Positions 11,061 to 21,028 of a stretch of DNA of 64,000 nucleotides are shown here, piece after piece; position 1 is the stretch's first letter, and every line of letters starts with the position of its first letter. Both the position numbers and the translations under genes were made by a program. The stretch is taken from contig NC_048538.1 of NCBI RefSeq assembly GCF_902806685.2, positions 17,422,001 through 17,486,000 on the forward strand. The letters run 5' to 3'. This DNA is from Maniola hyperantus. Its lineage: Eukaryota > Arthropoda > Insecta > Lepidoptera > Nymphalidae. The notes under the pieces were generated by a model. That model was not told the DNA's origin, searched no databases, and saw only the letters and a program-made list of their open reading frames with translations.

Positions 11061-11231
11061 GCCTCAATAGCTCAACCGGTATAGGAGTGGACAGAAAACC
11101 GAAAAGTCAGACGGTTCAAACCCCGCCCGTTGCTTTATTGTCGTACCTACTCCTAGCACAAGCTTGACGCTTAGTTGGAGAGGAAAGGGGAATATTAGTC
11201 ATTTAACATGGCTAATATTCTTTAAAAAAAG
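11061..11231 (+). mobile_element. SINE-2 (tRNA-headed), complete
   Basis: Starts GCCTCAATAGCTCAACCGG (box A-like) with GACGGTTCAAACCCCGC (box B-like) about 40 bp on. It then has TTGTCGTACCTACTCCTAGC and AGGGGAATATTAGTC, and ends in an A-run. It lies immediately downstream of an LT1 tail. Confidence 0.8.
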
Positions 11232-11465
11232 ACTTTTGAGGTGTTTAGGCTACTGTTGAAGTACTATTATAAGTCGATAGCTCAATGGGGGGTAATTGCG
11301 TAGTAATAAAACCCTTGTAGCTACTGTGGGGGTGCGATGGGGGTATAAGGTGTCAATGCCCGCTTTACCACACTAAGCTATCAACCTATCAACGCACACC
11401 AAGAATTATAGGTTAGGTACTAAATTGTGTTATCGAGTATTGACCTCTTGCACAGTGATGTAGCT

Positions 11466-11518
11466 TTTTTAATTTTTTTGTTCATATAGAAGTTAGCCCT
11501 TGACTGCAATCTCACCTG
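11466..11518 (-). mobile_element. SINE-1 tail fragment
   Basis: Minus-strand remnant of the SINE-1 3' end (CAGGTGAGATTGCAGTCAAG, GGGCTAACTT) followed by an A-rich tail, fused to the RTE relic downstream. Confidence 0.6.
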
Positions 11519-11545
11519 TGCTGTGCCTCCCATAACTTGACTCGT

Positions 11546-11758
11546 CATCAACCGATAGACGTCCATAGCTGGGCATAAGTCTCTTGTAGGGACTTCCACA
11601 CGCCACGGTCTTGCGCCGCCGCTATCCAACGGGTCCCTGCGATGTCGTCATGTGATGTCGTCAGTTCACCTAGTAGGGGCTTACCAACACTGCCTTCCGG
11701 TGCGAAGTTACCATTCCAGCACCTTGGGACCCCAACGTCTAACGGTCTTTCGAACTTG
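11546..11758 (-). pseudogene. RTE-type LINE C-terminal relic
   Basis: On the minus strand it encodes RWIAAAQDRGVWKSLQETY followed by AQLWTSIG and a stop. Upstream parts (RRWGPKVLEW) are interrupted by stops, and one stretch of the TDDI region seems duplicated. Same RTE lineage as 33800-34172. Confidence 0.75.
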
Positions 11759-11769
11759 ACTCATTCCTG

Positions 11770-12096
11770 ATTAATCAATCAGAAATCAAAACGTAAATGT
11801 TATCTAACTACCTACACACATGGTGTGATTGTTTGTAAACACAAAAATATGAGACTACCTATATTATTATGTCTGACTCAAGAAATAAACCACCTCCTTA
11901 TAAATGGTAAAACCGCACAAATATAAATAGTGATAACAATATAATTACGAGTAATTACCTACTACAAGTCCTGCTAATAAATTAAATATAGGTGAATTCT
12001 GTAAGTATTCATTTCAAGGTAACAATATGGTAACAAACAAAACAATATTTTATCTCAGTTTGATTGACTCTAAAAACCTAAAACGTTGTACGGTAA
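11770..12096. other. AT-rich stretch, nothing recognised
   Basis: No repeat family or coding signal is visible. Confidence 0.35.
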
Positions 12097-12348
12097 TCTA
12101 AGTATATCAAAAGGAAAAGGTGACTGACTGACAGACTGACTGACAGACAGACTGACTGACTAACTGATCTATCAACGCACAGCTCAAACTACCTATTGGA
12201 CGGATCGGGCTGAAATTTGGCATGCAGATAGCTATTATGACGTAGGCATCCGCTAAGATAGGATTTTCGATAAAATTCAACCCCGAGGGTGAAATATGGG
12301 GTTGAAATTTGTGAAATCCACGCGGATGAAGTCGCTAGCATAAGCTAG
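12097..12348 (+). mobile_element. H1 Helitron-like element
   Basis: Complete copy with an expanded GACT/GACA tract (12119-12168). It ends AAGCTAG before a T; the 3' hairpin has a GTCGCTAGC change. Confidence 0.75.
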
Positions 12349-12555
12349 TTTAGTATAATTTTGCCGCTACTGATAAAAATATTTTATTTAAATAAAACTA
12401 AACTAAAACTGGTGAATTAGGACTAGGGGATGCAGAACAAACTTAGGAGAAAACAATGTATTGATTAGAATATGTCGCGAACATAATAATCTTTTTAAAA
12501 CTGCGAAAAATATGATAATAGATCCTCATTCACTCTCCTTGCAGCAGTACAAAAA

Positions 12556-12585
12556 AATGCTGCATCAGTATATTGATGCAGCATT
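12556..12585. repeat. Perfect 12-bp hairpin
   Basis: Arms AATGCTGCATCA (12556-12567) and TGATGCAGCATT (12574-12585) around a 6-nt loop. Too short for a typical microRNA precursor. Confidence 0.8.
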
Positions 12586-13307
12586 ATAAACTCGTATGCT
12601 TCTTCGTAATTTTTCTTATTTTTCGTGTTTTATGTAATATTTAGTATTTAATATTTAGTACTATTGTAAATTGCAGTAAAACCAAAACTTAGTTTGATTT
12701 CGGAGGATTCAATCTAAAAAAAAATTTAATCTCTGTCAAAACTTAGTAATAAAACGTAGATAGCGGTATGTTTGTTGGATACTATTATGTGATAACGGTT
12801 ATCATTGCCATTGTAAAAAGATAATAATAATAACTGTCGAATGTCGATTGTCAGACGTTTTTTAATACACTCCAAGCAGTTTTGGATAGGTTCATCAAAT
12901 AAAGTTCTTTATTTTAAAATTACATAAGTAAAAAAATATAACAATTTTTCAATGTTTAGTTTTAGCTGAGGAATTAAGAAAATAATTTGGATAATTTCGG
13001 CTCTTCAGGAATTCAAGTCACTTGTAGAATGTTCCAAAAAATTATTGAATTTATTTAGCACCTTAACCTTAGCATCCTGGTGAAAGCTTCCAAACGAAAT
13101 GTTGCCTAGAAACATTTGTTGACACCAGATAATACAATATATTATACCTAATAACTTAGGTATATATTGTATAATTTATAAGTACATGAGATAATGAAAT
13201 ATTATGTTCAGAAGTTGAGGAAAACCAGTGATTTGTCTGCTTCGTGTCACGTGCACCCACATGCGGCTGTTTCGTACTCACGAGCCACCACTCACCACTC
13301 ACCACCA
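12586..13307. other. AT-rich stretch with a GATA palindrome
   Basis: No gene or repeat family recognised. A 15-bp palindrome TGATAACGGTTATCA lies at 12790-12804. Confidence 0.4.
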
Positions 13308-13445
13308 AGAGCAACCGCCGAGTTTCTTGCTGGTTCTTCTCGGTAGGAAAGGCATTCCGAACCAGTGGTAGATGCATCCGACTATTCGTAAGTGCTTGTA
13401 AAAGTTTATACGAATAAAAAAGATTTTTATTCTATTTATTTATTC
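13308..13445 (+). mobile_element. LT1 LINE-type 3' tail
   Basis: Has AGAGCAACCGCCGAGTTTC, CTTCTCGGTAGGAAAGGC and an ATTCTATTTATTTATTC tail. Same strand as the copy at 10915. Confidence 0.65.
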
Positions 13446-13614
13446 AAGCAGGTGTTCCGTTCATATATTATGTAAGTATATACTTTCATATATTTTTATA
13501 TTAATCCTACTTTTTACTGAAGATTTTAAAAGTTCAAATAGGCAAAGCTCCATTGTATTTTAAAAAGTGAAGACAAACTCGTACGCTTGTATGCGTGACA
13601 CATACGCGTAGCGA

Positions 13615-13740
13615 ACGGAGCAGAAAATATTGTACATCGACCTTTAGAAAGAGATAGTGGTTTCGTAGAGCGTTGTCTCTGTCGTAGAGACCGATAACAC
13701 GTCTCAAAGGTACGAGTGTACTGTACAGTGTACTTACATT
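13615..13740. mobile_element. MITE-1 half copy
   Basis: Only the left arm and centre are present: AGAAAATATTGTACATCGAC, TTCGTAGAGCGTTGTCTC and GTAGAGACCGATAACACGTC. The complementary right arm is missing. From 13741 to 14208 I see only AT-rich sequence. Confidence 0.65.
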
Positions 13741-14208
13741 ATACAGTTATACTGGCGCTGGATAGTCTTCAGTCCAATCAGTAGTTCTTAGGTAATTATG
13801 TGATAAACTCATAGTAATATTTTCGGTTATTATTCCTTACGTATCCGGCATTGATGGGTAGATAAATAATAATATTTACAATACGAAAACAAATTAATTA
13901 AAGCATTGATTTAATTAAAATATTATTGATAGTGTTTAGCAAATCATTAATTAAAATTATATGCTTGGTGTACTTATCTACCGACGATTCTTAGTTATCA
14001 GTATATTATTAATTTAACTATATATGTGATAAGCTGACTACAATATAAAATTGATATGTTTTATCCGTCTGTCTGCTTATGTATGAATCACCCTCAGGTA
14101 ATTAATTAATGGCGATTTAATTAAAATAGTTTTAATTTACTAAATTTACTAATTTTTTAGCGACAAATTTACTAAAGACAAAAAGTACCAATTTTAATCA
14201 ATTTTGAA

Positions 14209-14556
14209 TAAAAAACCGGTCAAGTGCGAGTCATGGTCGTGCACTGAGGATTCCGTAGATACAGTCGTAATTTTTCGACATTTTGCATGATAATTCAAAA
14301 ACGCATAAAAATAAATAAAAATCTGATTTAGAATGCACAGGTGAAGCCCTTTCATATGATACCCTATGACCACAATTTTTTTTGTGTGTTGTAACCACAA
14401 ATTCACGGTTTTCAGATTTCAATGATTTCATGATTCTGGGTCAATGGGAAGTACCTACCTACCCTGTAGGTTTCTTGACAGACCGACAGACAGACAGACA
14501 ACAAAGTGATCCTATAAGGGTTCCGTTTTTCCTTTTGAGGTACGGAACCCTAATAA
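14209..14556 (+). mobile_element. X1 dispersed repeat
   Basis: X1 layout: AACCGGTCAAGTGCGAGTCA at the 5' end, ATAAAAATAAATAAAAATCT in the middle, GTAACCACAAATTCACGG, a GACAGACAGACA tract, and GATCCTATAAGGGTTCCG then GAGGTACGGAACCCTAA at the 3' end. GGTTCCGTA near the start and TACGGAACC at the end form subterminal inverted repeats (here the first is altered). Class unknown. Confidence 0.65.
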
Positions 14557-14629
14557 AACAGTTAATAATTAATGTAGGAAAAACAAGAAAAACTTACATT
14601 TAAAAACGTTCACAGTGTATCAATTTTCA

Positions 14630-14900
14630 CAGACGGTTATCTTCAGTGTCGTTCGATCACTCCACGTGTAGACTGTAGACTGTAGAATAGCGCCGAGCGG
14701 CGGAAGGCACTTTGTTGCGTATCTCAGCTTGTTTACATTACATCTTATTACATGCAGATTAGAGCAAGTTAACAATAACAACACGCTCGTGCTGGAGCGG
14801 TCCGTGGGACGCGTGCTGCCGGCCCGGCGGCGTCCGCTACACTACTGATAACGACGAGAAAGTCTGATAACGGACAGCTGATTGGAGTTTTTTTCAATTG
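14630..14900. promoter_or_regulatory. Candidate regulatory segment
   Basis: A repeat-free stretch with a TGTTTAC forkhead-type motif (14730-14736), a GC-rich island (about 14790-14835), two TGATAACG blocks and CAGCTGATTGG (E-box next to a CCAAT complement). This is a motif argument only. Confidence 0.25.
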
Positions 14901-14937
14901 GCTTCACGGCGGTCTCTCCGTCACTTGCGATAATATA

Positions 14938-15049
14938 CTAGCATACGCTCGCGACTGTGCCCGCGTGGAATTTACATAAATTTTAAACCCCGATTTAACC
15001 CACTTAGGGGTGGAATTTCGAAAAATCCTTTCTTAGTGGATACCCAAGA
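14938..15049 (-). mobile_element. H1 3' fragment
   Basis: CTAG at 14938 followed by the minus-strand hairpin region and the CACTTAGGGGTGG block. The 5' half is missing. Confidence 0.6.
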
Positions 15050-15059
15050 GGAGACCACT

Positions 15060-15101
15060 TTGTAGTTAGCCGGCGATAGGTTGATCATGACGATGATGAT
15101 G
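15060..15101 (+). mobile_element. RTE/SINE-3 terminal fragment
   Basis: Carries GCCGGCGATAGGTTGATCAT and a GACGATGATGATG tail, the extreme 3' end of the RTE-like tail. Confidence 0.5.
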
Positions 15102-15115
15102 TACAAAATTTCATT

Positions 15116-15185
15116 GAAAATGAAAATATTTTTTATTCAACTAAACTTTCACAAGAACTTTTGAATCGTATGCATCTACCAAATG
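15116..15185 (-). mobile_element. Partial LT1 tail
   Basis: ATTTTTTATTCAACTAAAC and ACTTTTGAATCGTATGCATC match the start of LT1 as seen at 22770-22902. It is truncated. Confidence 0.45.
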
Positions 15186-15483
15186 AGAGCCAAACTACGT
15201 TTGTATGGAGCGGACTACGAATAAAGTCCTCTAGGCTTTGGGTTCGAGCCTTTTTGAGTCAAGCTGATTGGTCTGTCACGGACCACGGTTTACCACAATT
15301 GAACTTGCTCTGTACCTTCCACGAAAAAGCTTATTATCAAAAATAATCAGGTACCTATCTAATGGAGAACAATTGTTGAACATTCAATGACTTACCTGCT
15401 AGGCAGGTATTGTTTCTCCTTACCAACTCTCCAGGCTGGGGTACCTGTTATAACGAGAGATAAGAAATGAACTTTCATTCCTT

Positions 15484-15796
15484 ATACGCGATAAGGAATG
15501 AATATGTAAGGGGAAGTTTGAAAGTATCGCCAGTGGTAGAAAAGATGAGGGGTAATAGGCTGGCATGGTATGGAAATGCGGAGGGAAGAAAGCCATGTCA
15601 CTAGAAGATTGTTAAGTATACATGTGGAAGGAAAAAAGAGGAGAGGACGACCAAAGAAAAGGTGGATTGCGTGAAAGAGGATATGCGTGAAAAGGGGTGG
15701 ACATAGTACGTTGAGGAATGATACAAGTGAATGGAAGAAGAAGACATGTTGTGCCGACCCCACGTAGCGAGGGATAAGGTGAGGAAGAAGAAGAAG
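15484..15796 (+). pseudogene. RTE-type LINE C-terminal relic, second lineage
   Basis: Frames on the plus strand give RLAWYGNAEGR, then KKRRGRPKKRWI and VKEDMREKG, then RRRHVVPTPR. These correspond to the RLRWYGH ... RGRPKKRW ... WKK end of BovB/SR2-like RTE reverse transcriptases. Frameshifts and stops separate the pieces. It ends in a GAAGAAGAAGAAG tail. The lineage differs from the QDRGVWKSL-type relics here. Confidence 0.7.
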
Positions 15797-15798
15797 TA

Positions 15799-15907
15799 TA
15801 GTACGCGACAAGTCAAGATGGCAATCGGCGTATGAGGCGGGGAGATGCCCCGAACACCCGCACTATACGCGCGCTCTCCGATTGCCATTTCGAGCTGTCG
15901 CGTACTA
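15799..15907. mobile_element. Palindromic MITE, about 105 bp, TA flanks
   Basis: Inverted arms GTACGCGACAAGTCAAGATG and its near complement at the right both run into GGCAATCGG. TA dinucleotides flank both ends, as in Tc1/mariner-type MITEs. It inserted right after the RTE tail. Confidence 0.65.
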
Positions 15908-16158
15908 AGTATACAAGACAATAATACATATGTGTATCGTTTCAGTAAGCTACTGTCATATCTGCCGTCCTGTTACATCTGTTATCACTTACCGATTTAT
16001 GATAATGACTTGTACACTTGTAGTGTAAAAGCGCAGCTGATAACAAATAAATCTGGCGATACATTCATCTCACGTTTTAGTATAATGCTGATAAGTCTTT
16101 GTTTATAACGACATACCTATTCAGGCTAGAAATTTTACAGAATTATATGTATAGATAA

Positions 16159-16379
16159 CTAGCTTATTCCCGCGACTTCATCCGTGTGGACAACACAAAT
16201 TTCAAACTCCTATATTTTCACCCCTTTAGAGGTTGAAATTGTGTATCAAAAATCCTTTCTCAGTCCCATCCCATCTGCATGCCAAAAAGCCCGATCCGTC
16301 CAGTAGTTTGAGCTTGCGTTGATAGATCAGTTAGCCAGTCAGTCAGTCAGTCAGCTTTTCCTTTTATACATACATATAG
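16159..16379 (-). mobile_element. H1 Helitron-like element
   Basis: Minus-strand copy with CTAG at 16159-16162 and a GACT tract at its 5' end. The TTATGACGTAGGC block is deleted. Confidence 0.65.
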
Positions 16380-16455
16380 ATATATCTATTAAACTTCTTG
16401 GTCTAGCTCTAGGCGCAGATCTTTTCTAAAAAACCTTTTGTATATAGAATCTAGG

Positions 16456-16496
16456 TATAACCATAGAATATATATTATAGTACTAACTAATATAAC
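16456..16496 (+). mobile_element. Micro-insertion, third copy (degenerate)
   Basis: A CATAGAATATATATTATAGT segment running into ACTAACTAA sits between two TATAAC direct repeats (16456-16461 and 16491-16496). It resembles the micro-insertions at 17748 and 38211. Confidence 0.4.
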
Positions 16497-16570
16497 ATAG
16501 AATTCTGCGATACCTTGTGGTACTTATAAGAATTAATAAATAATTTGCTAAGTAATATACTAATATAATA

Positions 16571-16702
16571 TACGGCAGTTATTGAGTCGCTAATCGTTAC
16601 TTAAGATTAAATTAAAACGAGACAGATTTATGTGAGAGATATATAGCTCTGTCTCGTTTTAACTAAACTTAAGTAACGATTAAGCGACTCAAAGTACGGC
16701 AG
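16571..16702. mobile_element. MITE-3 copy, full palindrome
   Basis: TACGGCAG at both outer ends in direct orientation encloses inverted arms GAGTCGCTAATCGTTACTTA and the complement. Inner arms are AAAACGAGACAG and CTGTCTCGTTTT. Confidence 0.75.
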
Positions 16703-16978
16703 ATAATTATCAATTAAATTGCTTCAGAACAATTATTAATATTAAAAATCCGAGCGAATGGTAGGATTTAAAATTTTGTAGCGTTTTAATTTTTAGCATT
16801 AAAATATATAAAGCGTGGGCGAATCAGTTTTAAATGATAAGTTATATCAGTAACAATAATTGTTATTTAGTTTAACTACTAATAATAGCACTACAAAAAA
16901 AATTAAGTTCAAACCCATGAAATATTGATAAAAAGAACTTAAGTAACTTATTCACTGTTTGCTTTTAAAATTTGGAGA

Positions 16979-17225
16979 TCTATATATATAAAAGGAAAAG
17001 GTGACTGACTGACTGACTGACTGAATGACTGACTGACTGACTGACTGATCTATCAACGCACAGCTCAAACTACTGGACGGATCGGGCTGAAATTTGGCAT
17101 GCAGATAGCTATTATGACGTAGGCATCCTCTAAGAAAGGAATTTTGAAAATTCAACTCCTAAGGGGGTGAAATAGGGTTTTGAAATTTTGTTGTCCACGC
17201 GGACGAAGTCGCGAGCATAAGCTAG
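16979..17225 (+). mobile_element. H1 Helitron-like element
   Basis: Complete, with a long GACT tract (about 17002-17048) and terminal AAGCTAG before a T. Confidence 0.8.
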
Positions 17226-17447
17226 TAAAATATAATTTTGGAGAGCACGGAAGCTTTTTGTGAGCTTTGCCCACCGGAGTTTAAAAATAGGTAGTGCCTG
17301 CTTACCAAGGCAACGGCAACGAATCGATGGCCGACGTCGGGCTTCATTATACACTCTGTAGAGATGGACCATTTCACAGATAGCAGGCGAAAATTACGTG
17401 AAAAGCCTTTTCATAATAGGAGACACTACTACTAGCAGCATACCACG

Positions 17448-17494
17448 TACTAGCAGCATATTATGAAAAGTCTTTTCATAACTTGCTGCTAGTA
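17448..17494. repeat. Near-perfect palindrome in X2 copy 1
   Basis: Arms of 23 nt (TACTAGCAGCATATTATGAA... and complement) around a single T, with two mismatches. It is absent from X2 copy 2, so it arose locally. Confidence 0.75.
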
Positions 17495-17673
17495 CTCTGT
17501 GAAAGATCGCCCCAGCAAAATCTCACGAAGTTTGAAAATTATTTATTACATTTAATACCACTTCATTGTTTTTCGATCATAAACTCAAGCTAAAGAGCGT
17601 GCGAGCGAGAATACTCGTAAGTCGTACCGCTGAGTGTTAGAAAGGTCTAACATCTAGTTCAGTGTAGAATGTA

Positions 17674-17885
17674 CAGTACTTGGCAGAAAATAATGTGCAT
17701 CGGCCTTTAGAATGACATTTCTGCTTTGTAGAGCGTTGTCTCTATCACTCATACCACAGAATATATAATAGTACCTACTAACGCTCATACCTATATGACG
17801 TTTTGTTGGTACGACAACGACAGAGACAATGCTCTATAACTCAGATGTCTCCTTCTAAAGGTCGATTATTTTCTGTAGCGAACTA
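17674..17885. mobile_element. MITE-1 copy inside X2
   Basis: Inverted arms carry CAGTACTTGGCAGAAAATAA and GCTTTGTAGAGCGTTGTCTC. It interrupts X2, as seen by comparison with the uninterrupted order at 36249-36885, and itself carries the micro-insertion at 17748-17791. Confidence 0.75.
17748..17791 (+). mobile_element. Micro-insertion with 8-bp direct repeats
   Basis: Relative to the MITE-1 copy at 32195-32372, this copy has 36 extra bases: a 28-bp segment (17756-17783, starting ACAGAATATATAATAGTACC) plus a second CTCATACC, giving CTCATACC on both sides (17748-17755, 17784-17791). The other MITE-1 copy serves as the empty site. Confidence 0.75.
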
Positions 17886-18201
17886 TTGTAAGTACGAAAA
17901 TTGAAAAACACTTTCCGTGAACAATCGCCAGTGAAATCACTGTGAAGAAATTATGTGATTTTCACCAAATGATTTAAAATAAGCAATTATGCCCATGGCT
18001 AATGGAAAGCCTGTCAGCGAATTTGGAAGCTCACAGTTTTTTTTTGTTCATAAAACATAGCTTCCTGTTGCCATATTAGGTGAAGTTGTTTTTAACAAAA
18101 ACCAGCTCATTTAGTGAACTGAAGGTTCATGTCTGTCTGTCTGTCTGGGTCATGTCTTTTCATAAATAAACAATTGAACTGGAAATGCAATGAGGATTTT
18201 G

Positions 18202-18260
18202 TTTTTGCAGTTTTATAAAGTTTTTCTACGATAGAGAAAAACTTTATAAAACTACAAAAA
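18202..18260. repeat. 26-bp hairpin
   Basis: Arms 18202-18227 and 18235-18260 (core GTTTTATAAAGTTTTTCT) pair with one mismatch over a 7-nt loop. Confidence 0.8.
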
Positions 18261-18261
18261 G

Positions 18262-18927
18262 CAGACACAGCTCTATCTATAAGTCAGTCTATATATGTAT
18301 GTAAGTCAGTCAGTTTATTAGTCAGTTAGTAGATTAAAGATTCATAGTGATATTATTGTAAAATCGTACTTCTGATTTTTGTACACGACTATATAAATAA
18401 TTGTATACTATATGAATAAAAATATGTATAAAATTATTTTATAATTTTATGTATAGACTATATACCAAGCTACGGAGCTTTTGTCCCTAGAGGCTAGACA
18501 TGCGATGATATACAGTTCGGAAGGTATTTGAGTTACTCGACCTTAAACAAAGAAATTAATTGCAACATCCCAAAACGGGTGATGCCAATAAATTGGAAAT
18601 GATTAAAATGCACCGTGAGTCGTTACACACAAAAGGTCTGGACTCCTGACTCATTTTATATTATTCGCATTGATGCAGCTCCTTATTTGCAGATACAGTT
18701 CATTTTTTACCTTCTCTTCTAAAAAAGGCACAGAGTATACAATATTCAGATTAAAGTACGAAATGAATGTAAAAAATACAATACTGTAGGTCGCATATAA
18801 CCTCTATAAAATAAGCAGGAGAAGGTGCTTTGTCTCAACTCATACATATCATATTGCTATACGCGTGAGATCCTTCAGCCGGGTTGTGCAGCTATTTACC
18901 TCCCTACCGTCAAAACCGTGCTTCCAA
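18262..18927. other. No gene recognised
   Basis: AT-rich with short GTCAGTCAG tracts. A weak SINE-1-like patch (CTACCGTCAAAACCGTG) lies at about 18902-18925. Confidence 0.35.
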
Positions 18928-19142
18928 GGTTTCTGTCTGTCTGTCTCTCTGTCTGATAACTTTTCACGGCTTATCCGTTTAAACTTTAACGGATTTCTCT
19001 GGTACCGATCGCGATAGCTTGCATCCCGGGGCAATCCCCGGAATATATACATAGGCTACTTTTTATCCCAGAAAATCGAACAGTTCCTTTGGGACTTTTC
19101 AAAAACCTTAATCCACGTGACGAATTCGCGTGCCTCATCTAA
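18928..19142 (+). mobile_element. H2 Helitron-like element, 5' truncated
   Basis: Contains the GTCTGTCTGTCTC tract, CACGGCTTATCCGTTTAAAC, GCATCCCGGGGCAA, TAGGCTACTTTTTATCCC and a decayed 3' end CTCATCTAAT. Confidence 0.65.
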
Positions 19143-19377
19143 TAATTATGTCGATTCCGTTTAAAAATAAATCTGCAGCTTGGTGAACCATGGCTTAAAA
19201 TCATTCTGATGCTGGCGATGGGTTGAGATGGTAATTCAATCCATCTGACAAAGCAACAAATTCCTGTTCCTACCTGTTGGTACATGGCCGTTAGATAAGT
19301 CCTTTGTGATAGAATTATTATTCTTTGTACATATTATATTGTGCGTACATTTATTTGTTAGTTGGTTTGTTTAACTG

Positions 19378-19500
19378 ATGTGCCGTGGAGATATCGCGGC
19401 AGACGCATCGTCGCCAGACGCCAAGTCGCGCAAGGGCGCCCGAATGGGTCACCCGGTTAGCGCCTTAGCGGACACGAACAGACTTGCAACTTACAAGTAG
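19378..19500 (+). CDS. Candidate small ORF or exon, 40 codons
   Basis: ATG at 19378 to TAG at 19498. The frame lies in a GC-rich patch (about 19380-19490) inside AT-rich DNA and encodes a basic, Ser/Ala-rich peptide starting MCRGDIAADASSPDAKSRKG and ending RLATYK. I recognise no domain. It could be a terminal or micro-exon of an unseen gene, a conserved non-coding element, or chance. The GC contrast with the flanks is the only support. Confidence 0.2.
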   Translation: MCRGDIAADASSPDAKSRKGARMGHPVSALADTNRLATYK

Positions 19501-19654
19501 GACCTAAGTGAGTCAGTGTATTGATCTCTGATAACTTTGTTCTTTGTACTTATACCTACTTAACTACTTAGTTTTGTTTGTTTTGTTTGTAGCGCCAAAA
19601 GAACAGCTAGGTAGACGCTATTATGTAAAATTTTCTTGTATTATGTATATAATC

Positions 19655-19689
19655 CACGGAACAGAAAAAACAGTTCTTTCTGTTCCGTG
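19655..19689. repeat. Perfect 13-bp hairpin
   Basis: Arms CACGGAACAGAAA (19655-19667) and TTTCTGTTCCGTG (19677-19689) around a 9-nt loop, immediately 5' of an H4 copy. Confidence 0.8.
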
Positions 19690-19695
19690 ATATAA

Positions 19696-20032
19696 TCTAT
19701 ACTAATACATAAAATTGAAGTGTCTGTCTGTAATTCCGAAATAACTACTTCAAATTAGGTTATTTGAACTGTACCTACCTACTATAACTGAATCACTCGT
19801 TTTTAAAATTTTTGTCTGTCTGTCTCTTTCAATCTTCGGAACGGCTGAACATATTTTGAAGGGACTTTCTCAGACAAGACAAGACAAGAAGATTAACCAA
19901 GGTCCAAGGAGTAACATACCAAGGAGTAACATACCTTGAGAATGACATAGGCTACTTTTATCCCGGGAAATTAAGGAGTTCCCACGGAATTTTTAAAACC
20001 CTAAATCCACGCGTACGAAGTCGCGGGCTAAT
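19696..20032 (+). mobile_element. H4 Helitron-like element
   Basis: Begins TCTATACTAATACATAAAAT with TGTCTGTCTGTAATTCCG. An AGACA run and a 17-bp duplicated CCAAGGAGTAACATACC lie near 19895-19935. The 3' end is CGAAGTCGCGGGCTAATG, where CTAG is altered. Confidence 0.6.
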
Positions 20033-20224
20033 GACAAATCGTAAGGATCGAATAAGATTGATAATCCCGTTCAGGTTCATAGACTTAAGTACCTACCATA
20101 ATATACGCCGGGTAAATTGATAAAAGCTCAGCTGTGCTTGACAAACGTACCTACTCATTATTTCTTCCTAATAACTTCACACCTCACAGAAAAAGAAAAA
20201 TAGTTTCTTCGAGTGGAAAATGTA

Positions 20225-20345
20225 GGTGAAGTGTGCGGCGACTTGGCGTCACGTCACGAAACTGCAACAAGTGACCCACACCGCACGGCAGTGACCCCGA
20301 CCTGTTTAGCTGAGCTCCACTTTGTGACGTCACGTGTTGTGTTAC
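20225..20345. promoter_or_regulatory. CRE/E-box-rich segment
   Basis: A full palindromic CRE TGACGTCA (20325-20332) overlaps an E-box CACGTG (20331-20336). A GTCACGTCACG block precedes it near 20250. The segment is GC-richer than its flanks and repeat-free. Function is inferred from motifs only. Confidence 0.25.
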
Positions 20346-20427
20346 CCCCGATATCCGGGAGTTACTTACAATGACAAACGATTCCTTAAACAGCGTTTAT
20401 AATTAGCAAATTCCCATTGGATTATAA

Positions 20428-20589
20428 TACAGTGCGACAAGGCTCTCTTGACACTTGCGTGACATTGACAGGGGGGCGCTGTTGGAGAACAAAGGCTTAG
20501 AATATTCAAACAAGAACAAAGGGGACACTATTGACGGCGACGTTAGTTCCGATTTTAGCCACGCGCCAAGACAGCATTGTCGCACTGTA
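20428..20589. mobile_element. MITE-2 copy
   Basis: Inverted ends TACAGTGCGACAAGGC and ATTGTCGCACTGTA. Flanking TAA on both sides could be a 3-bp target duplication as in PIF/Harbinger. Orientation is opposite to the copy at 2942. Confidence 0.75.
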
Positions 20590-20599
20590 TAAGTACCTA

Positions 20600-21028
20600 G
20601 TGATCACCGACATCTATTGCTCCGGTACAATAGATGACGGTGGTAGTGATGCGGCCCTGCGGCATCCCTCAATACGGCACTGTGTTGCTTTGGCGTAAAT
20701 GAAACTTAACATTCGTAGCATGTAAGTACACCATAACCAAAATAAAAGGCTCACCAAGTTAAATCGTGACTAAAACAGAAACCATAAATTTCCAGATTTA
20801 ACCCCGCGGCCCATGGCCCATGGCGTGCGGACTGCGGAGCCCGTCCCATAAATCATGCTGATTCATTTACTTACCTAGTTACTAGTTATACTTCTAATTT
20901 TTCTACGTATAATATTAAACGTAATTAATTATTTTTATTTTAGGGTTAGGTAGATTATAATTTATTTCGTGCTGCGATGAATTAATTGTACAGATTAAAA
21001 ATGTGTTTTAGCCATCAGTTGTTGAATA
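20600..21028. other. No gene recognised
   Basis: Includes a short GC-rich patch (CCCGCGGCCCATGGCCCATG at about 20803) without an open frame worth calling. Confidence 0.35.

Larger units (their letters stand above)
17363..17990 (+). mobile_element. X2 repeat, copy 1, interrupted
   Basis: Begins ATGGACCATTTCACAGATAG and ends near GTGAAATCACTGTGAAGAAA and TTTTCACCAAATGATTTAAA. These blocks recur in the same order at 36249-36885. The copy is split by MITE-1 (17674-17885). Class unknown; no coding capacity. Confidence 0.6.

Noticed and set aside
15482..15811. Minus-strand frames of about 105-109 codons
   Set aside because: They are antisense to an RTE relic whose plus-strand motifs (RGRPKKRW) are clear.
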